Source: Clostridium hydrogenum
Lineage (GTDB): Bacteria; Bacillota; Clostridia; Clostridiales; Clostridiaceae
Length of the DNA stretch: 64,000 bases
NCBI RefSeq assembly: GCF_021432385.1
Contig: NZ_JAEACT010000002.1
Location: 186,001-250,000, forward strand
Direction: 5' to 3'
Every line of letters starts with the position of its first letter. Within the stretch, counting starts at the first letter, position 1. The notes below the pieces were generated by a model, which ran no database searches, had not been told where the DNA came from, and saw only the letters and a program-made list of their open reading frames with translations. This document shows positions 59,194-64,000 of this stretch, piece by piece. A program made the position numbers and the translations under genes.

Positions 59194-59289
59194 GATAAAC
59201 CATTTCAACTACCAAAATCACTTTGCATCATAATGCCCAGAAGATGGCATTTTGATACAAATTAATTTTGAAGTTTCACACGGTTTATC
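59194..59289. repeat. Family D palindromic element, copy 5 (inside YhfC gene end)
   Basis: Ends GATAAACC and GGTTTATC, core TAATGCCCAGAAGATGGCAT. It overlaps the last 70 or so bases of the YhfC gene and provides its stop. It is nearly identical in core to the copy at 28060. Confidence 0.88.
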
Positions 59290-60009
59290 TTTATATAATT
59301 TTTTAGCTTTCACCGCAAAAATTAAAAGTCCAATAGCCCAAATTGCACACCAAACTTCAACTAAATAAATGTTAAAACCTAATGCTGGTATAATTCCTGA
59401 AAAAGAATCTATTACTGCATGAATAAATATTGCTAACAATAAATATATCTTAGCCTTCACCTTTATTCCATACAAAACTAATAAGGTTAAACCAACATGA
59501 ACAGTCATAGCAAGTAATCTTTCAATTCCTGGCATTAATGCATTTATAACTGTAACTGAACTACCTAAGTCTACATTAGAATTAATAACCTTAATTAATT
59601 CAGTTATGCAGCTAAAGCCAGTTATAAGTATAGCTTCTATTCCACCATGTCCAATTCCAAAAGCAATTCCACTACTCCAATCCACCTTGCCTTTACCTTT
59701 AATAATTGCTTTAAACCCTATAAATCTGGCAGTTTCCTCAAATAATCCAGCAGTAATTCCACAAAATATACAATAAATTATTGGGTAAAAATTCTCCATG
59801 GTAATAAACCAAGTCATATTCGGTAGCACTTTATTTAATATTGGCAGCCTTAAAAACACTTGAGATATAGTAAAAGCACAAACACCAACAAAATAGAATT
59901 TTATATTTTGCCTTTTGTTAACTATAATATAAATAAGATAGCCTAATGGAATTCCAAAACAAATTAAGATGTCTATAATAAGACATATAATTATGAGACA
60001 ATTGTTCAC
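59218..60009 (-). CDS. YhfC family intramembrane protease-like protein with repeat-encoded C-terminus
   Basis: 263 residues with about eight helices. The putative catalytic motif EETARFIGF and the later IAFGIGHGGIEA correspond to the Glu and His of YhfC/PrsW-like glutamic proteases. The GTG start has GGAGTGATAAT. The last 23 residues (after about 240) come from a family D element. Next to DUF3887 and SdpI, this looks like a peptide-antibiotic resistance or sensing unit. Confidence 0.85.
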   Translation of the reverse strand: MNNCLIIICLIIDILICFGIPLGYLIYIIVNKRQNIKFYFVGVCAFTISQVFLRLPILNKVLPNMTWFITMENFYPIIYCIFCGITAGLFEETARFIGFKAIIKGKGKVDWSSGIAFGIGHGGIEAILITGFSCITELIKVINSNVDLGSSVTVINALMPGIERLLAMTVHVGLTLLVLYGIKVKAKIYLLLAIFIHAVIDSFSGIIPALGFNIYLVEVWCAIWAIGLLIFAVKAKKLYKDKPCETSKLICIKMPSSGHYDAK

Positions 60010-60019
60010 ATTATCACTC

Positions 60020-61327
60020 CTAACTTACAGGAATAACTATATTAACTTTAAAGATTTTATCTTTATATTCTATCCTCATATTCCCTTCATATTTATTTAA
60101 AGCCATTCTTACATTCTCCAAGCCAAGCCCCTTGTGATGCTTTTTTGTAGACTTAAAACCTTTCTTTTCCTGTATAGGCTCTTTATCTGTTGGATTAATC
60201 AAGTTTATCACTATAAATTCATTAAATTTATCTACCTTTAAAGATATATTTTTATTTTCTGCCGCAGTTTTAGTTCCTTCAATAGCATTGTCCAAAAGAT
60301 TAGAAAATATTGTAGTCAAATCTATATCCTTTATAAATTCTAAATTTACGTCTCCTATTTTACAATTTATGCCTACGCCCAATTGTTCAGCTTTTGAAAG
60401 CTTATCATTTATGATTATATTTAGAACCTTATTGCTTGTATAATATTTTTGAACAAATTTATCAAACATTTTATACATATCTTCAGCGTAATTTTTAGCC
60501 TTTTCAGTTTCTCTTTGCTCATATAATTCTTCTATTGCATTCATATGATTTTTTATATCATGAATAATTTTTCTAGAATTCTTATACTTTGTATCCAAAT
60601 TGTTATAATATTCGTATTGCATTTTAGCTTGTTCATTATAAAGCATCAATTCATTTTTTAATTTATTATTATTGGATATTGCCTCAAAAATATTTGTTAT
60701 ATATACATTTAAAGCAATGATTGATGCTATATTTACAACAATTAAAATTGTATCTTCCAAGGATATATAAGTTTGTGCATACATAAGCAAAGTAGTAATA
60801 TAAAAAATACTAAATATAGGCAGTATCAAAAAGTTAAAAAATTGAACCGTTGTTATCCTTTCTATCTTTTTCCTTTTATAAAAAACTATACCTAGCCTTG
60901 CGGCACTAAGATTTGAAAGCTGTATAATTATAGAATCTGTTATAACGAATATATCCAAACTGTAGAAATTAATATTAAATAGCTGACAAACCTGCCCAAA
61001 TAAAAAACCTACTACTATCTGAAAACATCCTAAAATAACAATAAAGATACTGTAATAAAATAAATATATCTTTTTATCGTTGTAAAGAAAATGTCCAGCT
61101 ATAACTGTTGCAATTACATTTATGAGAAATGCAATAAACTGACTGTGAAAAACCCCTGCTGCAAAAACTGCTAATGTAAAAAATATATATCCAAGCACAT
61201 AAACATACTTTTTATGATAAAGATTTCTTTCTAAGCTGCCCATAAAATAGAAAATTATATAAATTGAAAACAATCCTAATATAATGGATATTGTCTGTCC
61301 TAATATAGTTATTGAATCATTTAACAT
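60020..61327 (-). CDS. GHKL sensor histidine kinase, AgrC-like
   Basis: About 435 residues. Six or seven N-terminal helices, a linker coiled coil, then a GHKL-type kinase region (His in RKIIHDIKNHMNAIEEL, then LDNAIEGTKTA and KGLGLENVRMAL). It is similar in layout to AgrC, which senses cyclic peptides. No AgrB or AgrD gene is visible nearby. The ATG at 61327 is chosen over a GTG four codons earlier because of its spacing to AGGGG. Confidence 0.87.
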   Translation of the reverse strand: MLNDSITILGQTISIILGLFSIYIIFYFMGSLERNLYHKKYVYVLGYIFFTLAVFAAGVFHSQFIAFLINVIATVIAGHFLYNDKKIYLFYYSIFIVILGCFQIVVGFLFGQVCQLFNINFYSLDIFVITDSIIIQLSNLSAARLGIVFYKRKKIERITTVQFFNFLILPIFSIFYITTLLMYAQTYISLEDTILIVVNIASIIALNVYITNIFEAISNNNKLKNELMLYNEQAKMQYEYYNNLDTKYKNSRKIIHDIKNHMNAIEELYEQRETEKAKNYAEDMYKMFDKFVQKYYTSNKVLNIIINDKLSKAEQLGVGINCKIGDVNLEFIKDIDLTTIFSNLLDNAIEGTKTAAENKNISLKVDKFNEFIVINLINPTDKEPIQEKKGFKSTKKHHKGLGLENVRMALNKYEGNMRIEYKDKIFKVNIVIPVS

Positions 61328-61341
61328 AAGTGTCTTCACCC

Positions 61342-62043
61342 CTAAATATGCTTTTCTAAAAATATATTAAATTGTTCTCTAAACTCTGCGGATTTTTTCT
61401 GTGAAAGAGGTATTATACTTCCATCCATCATAAAAATGTCATAGCCCTTTATATTTCTTATATGGAATAAATTTACTGTAAAACTCTTATGCGGCATTAA
61501 AAATCCGAATTTCTCTATTCTACTTGCAACCGAAGCTATTTTTTCTTTTATCATATAAGTTCTGTCCAAAGTTTTTATTTTTACACTTCTATTTACATAC
61601 TCAAAATAATATATTTGCTTTGGATTTAATCTTACAACTCCATCTAAAGTTATAAATTCAATACCTTCATCTTTCTTTTCTTCCTTTGAATATGCAGTAG
61701 CTTCACATAACTGCTTATATATCTGTTCTTTTTTTATTGGCTTATTTAAATACCCAAAAGCATGAACTTCAAAAGCCATATTTGTGTAATCAGTAAAACT
61801 TGTAACATAAATTATTTTTACTCCTTTATCATAATTTCTTATTCGCTTTGCCGTTTCAATTCCGTCAATACCAGTCATATCAATATCCAAGAATATAATT
61901 TCAAATTTAAGCTTTCCTTTTAAAAGTTCTTCTCCTGAACTATAAGTTTTCACCTCACATTTGTCTTTTTCATATTCTTCAATATATTTTTTTATTTGAT
62001 CTAAAACTTTCTTATCATCATCACATATTGCAATATTAATCAT
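61342..62043 (-). CDS. LytTR response regulator, AgrA-like
   Basis: 233 residues: receiver domain with Asp53 (IIFLDIDMTGIDG) and a LytTR DNA-binding domain (ITLDGVVRLNPKQIYYFEYV, then MPHKSFTVNLFHIRNIKGY). Together with the GHKL kinase downstream it forms an Agr-type system that probably controls the YhfC-DUF3887-SdpI genes. GGAGAG precedes the ATG. Confidence 0.92.
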   Translation of the reverse strand: MINIAICDDDKKVLDQIKKYIEEYEKDKCEVKTYSSGEELLKGKLKFEIIFLDIDMTGIDGIETAKRIRNYDKGVKIIYVTSFTDYTNMAFEVHAFGYLNKPIKKEQIYKQLCEATAYSKEEKKDEGIEFITLDGVVRLNPKQIYYFEYVNRSVKIKTLDRTYMIKEKIASVASRIEKFGFLMPHKSFTVNLFHIRNIKGYDIFMMDGSIIPLSQKKSAEFREQFNIFLEKHI

Positions 62044-62162
62044 ATTTTCTCTCCACCAGTAAATTTAATTTTTACTTTCCTAGGTATCTTAATTATATAT
62101 CCCTAAAACTTCCATCTCAATACTTACTGCATGATATACAGTTTTTGATACATAAAATACAT

Positions 62163-62194
62163 AAAAAAAAGAGTAAAGTTTAGCTTCACTCTTT
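62163..62194 (-). terminator. Rho-independent terminator
   Basis: On the minus strand AAAGAGTGAAG, short loop, CTTTACTCTTTTTTTT. It lies at the end of the 62186 gene. Confidence 0.8.
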
Positions 62195-63001
62195 AAAATA
62201 TACCTTATCTAAATATTCTGATAGGCATGAGCTCACATAAGCACCTATGATTACCCATACAATATCTAAAATTGTCCTCAAAAGCAAATCAACAATATCT
62301 ACTTTAGCAATAACTACAATAAAAAAGTTAAAGAAAAATAGATTAACACCAAAAATAACACCACCAAACATTATACAATTCATTATTTTACTCTTACTTC
62401 TTGCAGTTTTTCCTAAGCCTTCAAAGATAAAACCAATAACTATCCCAACTGCAATAACCCAAATTAATGTAGCACCTAATCTTTTATCTAATTGAGAAAA
62501 TACATTAAATACTTTATATTCAGCTAACCTTCCAACCAAAAAAATAAGTGTTATAATTATAATATTTAATACAGATATTCTTCTTGAGCTCTCTTTAATA
62601 TAAACTTCTTTCTTCGCTATAAACTTACCTAAAAGAAAACCTAATATCACTATAACTGAACCATCAATAATTGGATAATAAATCATGTCAATAATCGAAT
62701 TATTGGGCAAGGGTTCATAAAGATATGCAATCCACATAAGCGCAAACATTCCACCATATTTAAGTCCTCTAACTATTGGACTCCCACTAATTTCTTTTTC
62801 AACTAATAAAAATACATATGAAAGAGCCATATATAAAACTGTACCATAAATAATAAGCACAAGTAATGCCACTCCACTCGCTACAAATATACTCGGCTTA
62901 AAATATGACTTTTCTTGTGGTATTATTAGCTGAAACATTCCGCGAATCATTATAGCCAAAAAACTAACAATTAATATTTTAAAAAATTGTTTTTTTCTCA
63001 T
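62186..63001 (-). CDS. Polytopic membrane protein of unknown function
   Basis: 271 residues with six or seven predicted helices, charged loops and a basic N-terminus. No family recognised. GGAGGTTAT precedes the ATG, and a terminator overlaps the stop. It stands between the Agr-type genes and the acetyltransferase and is monocistronic. Confidence 0.6.
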   Translation of the reverse strand: MRKKQFFKILIVSFLAIMIRGMFQLIIPQEKSYFKPSIFVASGVALLVLIIYGTVLYMALSYVFLLVEKEISGSPIVRGLKYGGMFALMWIAYLYEPLPNNSIIDMIYYPIIDGSVIVILGFLLGKFIAKKEVYIKESSRRISVLNIIIITLIFLVGRLAEYKVFNVFSQLDKRLGATLIWVIAVGIVIGFIFEGLGKTARSKSKIMNCIMFGGVIFGVNLFFFNFFIVVIAKVDIVDLLLRTILDIVWVIIGAYVSSCLSEYLDKVYFKE

Positions 63002-63080
63002 ATAACCTCCATCAACCCGCTTTAATTAAACATCAATATCTTATTAAACACTGTTCAATAAAATTATATCAATATCAATA

Positions 63081-63235
63081 TCAAATGTCAAAATAATCCA
63101 TAGCACCTAAAATCTGTAACGAACATTCTTTTGCTGATGATGCAAAAGTATCAACTGTTAAATCATAACCTTCTTTTGGAAACAAATATTCATAAGATGC
63201 TTCGGCAGAACCTACGCATCTATTTTTTCGCTCCT
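63081..63235 (-). pseudogene. C-terminal remnant of a chloramphenicol-phosphotransferase-like gene
   Basis: About 50 codons reading EEERKNRCVGSAEASYEYLF then EGYDLTVDTFASSAKECSLQ to a TGA at 63081. This resembles the C-terminal part of chloramphenicol phosphotransferase and related small kinases (the ER..R..G.A..YE region, then YDL.VDT). The N-terminal part with the P-loop is absent. The frame overlaps the 3' end of the acetyltransferase gene, so the junction was likely formed by deletion. Confidence 0.5.
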
Positions 63236-63873
63236 CTTCCCTTCAAAGCCTCTATATTTCCACTTCTAATATCATTTAATTTTCCAGATATTTTTTTAAT
63301 ATCCCAATCCCACCAATTAATTTTAATTAAATCATTTATAATTGAATCGTTAAATCTCTTTCTTATAATTTTTGCCGGCACCCCACCAACTATAGAATAT
63401 GGAGGTACATCCTTAGTTACCAATGCTCTAGTTCCAATGATAGCTCCATCTCCAATATGGACTCCAGACATAATAACTGCATCAAATCCAATCCAAACAT
63501 CATTTCCAATTACAATGTCACCTTTATTGTCCCAAGCTTCGGTAATCTTCATTGAACTATCCCATTCTTCATCAAAAATTGGAAATGGATATGTGGACAA
63601 TGACTTTAAGGTATGATTTGCAGAATTAAAAATAAATTTAGCATTGCAAGCAATAGAACAAAACTTTCCAATTATAAGCTTATCATTATTAACATAGGGA
63701 TAGTGATATAAGACATTATTTTTTTCGAAATCTTTTGGATCATTATAAAAATCATTATACATTGTAAAATCGCCAACAGTTATATTGGGCTTAGTGATTA
63801 CATTTTTTAAGTAAACTGTAGTAAAATCCTTTGTTCTAGGATAAATCTTTTCAGTGTTAGGTTTTTTATTCAT
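63220..63873 (-). CDS. Xenobiotic acetyltransferase (CatB/Vat-type hexapeptide repeat)
   Basis: About 217 residues with the left-handed beta-helix repeats of Vat/CatB proteins: KLIIGKFCSIACNAKFIFNS, then DIVIGNDVWIGFDAVIMSGV and the active-site His in NSANHT. These enzymes acetylate chloramphenicol or streptogramins with acetyl-CoA. The ATG at 63873 follows GGGAG at nine bases. A chloramphenicol-phosphotransferase-like remnant follows directly, which suggests a former resistance cluster. Confidence 0.88.
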   Translation of the reverse strand: MNKKPNTEKIYPRTKDFTTVYLKNVITKPNITVGDFTMYNDFYNDPKDFEKNNVLYHYPYVNNDKLIIGKFCSIACNAKFIFNSANHTLKSLSTYPFPIFDEEWDSSMKITEAWDNKGDIVIGNDVWIGFDAVIMSGVHIGDGAIIGTRALVTKDVPPYSIVGGVPAKIIRKRFNDSIINDLIKINWWDWDIKKISGKLNDIRSGNIEALKGRGAKK

Positions 63874-63922
63874 AATTTTCAACTCCCTTTATGAATATTA
63901 TAGTTTAACACCATATCTTTAC

Positions 63923-64000
63923 CTAGTTCACAAACGCTTCTGCAAAAAAGTTGAACTTGTTATTTTCTTTAATATGCCTATATCGATAACGCACCACACA
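63923..64000 (-). CDS. C-terminal end of a gene cut by the window edge
   Basis: An open frame of 25 codons enters from the right edge on the minus strand and stops at 63923-63925 (ending NNKFNFFAEAFVN). It has amphipathic, protein-like composition, but too little is present to assign it. Confidence 0.35.
   Translation of the reverse strand, partial: CVVRYRYRHIKENNKFNFFAEAFVN

Noticed and set aside
63131..63616. Plus-strand frame opposite the acetyltransferase
   Set aside because: Antisense to an intact hexapeptide-repeat gene; no ribosome site.

Overview
The window is AT-rich, gene-dense DNA of a spore-forming Clostridium (sensu stricto). The evidence is the very low GC content, strong AGGAGG-type ribosome binding sites, a Ger germinant-receptor operon, two CsxC-like spore-coat/exosporium proteins and clostridial family members (CD3324, SseB, DUF3795, YhfC, SdpI). 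I cannot name the species from the sequence alone. No tRNA, rRNA, CRISPR array or complete IS transposase was seen.

Layout. 1-5.1 kb: end of a gerAB/gerAC operon, MATE pump, two CsxC-like coat proteins. 5.7-9.5 kb: asparaginase, adenosine deaminase, SseB. 10.4-15.6 kb: minus-strand glycosylation operon (GT2, GtrA, two GT-C membrane glycosyltransferases with low-complexity inserts). 16.2-18.4 kb: OmpR/HK pair; then a yybP-ykoY Mn riboswitch and a cation exchanger. 19.9-23.8 kb: uppP, MBL-fold hydrolase with HxlR, CNNM/CorC-type protein, DUF3795. 23.8-29.5 kb: two-component system plus ABC exporter of the linearmycin-resistance type. 29.8-34 kb: small unknowns, Asp/Glu racemase, two ribbon-helix-helix paralogues, DUF4438. 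34.2-36.3 kb: a diadenylate-cyclase-like/TPR protein. 36.4-42.3 kb: GNAT, a MutS2-like ATPase lacking Smr, a chemoreceptor. 43.3-53.1 kb: PPOX/HxlR pair, GNAT, hisS with a His-rich leader peptide, PTS IIA, an LmrA/LmrB-type regulator-pump pair, a diguanylate cyclase, map. 53.7-57 kb: a probable RiPP locus (regulator, 40-residue precursor, two radical SAM/SPASM enzymes). 57.3-62 kb: PfpI-like protein, then an Agr-type two-component system with YhfC, DUF3887 and SdpI. 62.2-64 kb: membrane protein, CatB/Vat-type acetyltransferase with a chloramphenicol-phosphotransferase remnant, and a gene end cut by the window edge.

The most striking feature is a dense network of palindromic repeats that occupies nearly every larger intergenic gap. 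Family A has GGGGCTGTCGCAC terminal inverted repeats. Family B is bounded by 7-bp GTAC-type or AATTCAC-type tandem repeats and built from exchangeable hairpin modules. Family C consists of long stem-loops with diverged stems but a shared loop. Family D is about 96 bp with GATAAACC ends. Elements nest in one another, and at least four proteins (Add, an ABC permease, YhfC and a DUF5680 remnant) have C-termini encoded by repeat sequence.

The best candidate for an undescribed system is the RiPP locus at 53.7-57 kb. It has a consensus promoter with a perfect 13-bp-arm palindrome at the expected start site, a precursor ending in GRSTVNIFC, a long hairpin before the maturase genes, and a nearby CD3324-family regulator behind its own leader with apparent attenuators. 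The DAC-like/TPR protein and the histidine-rich hisS leader are the next strongest.
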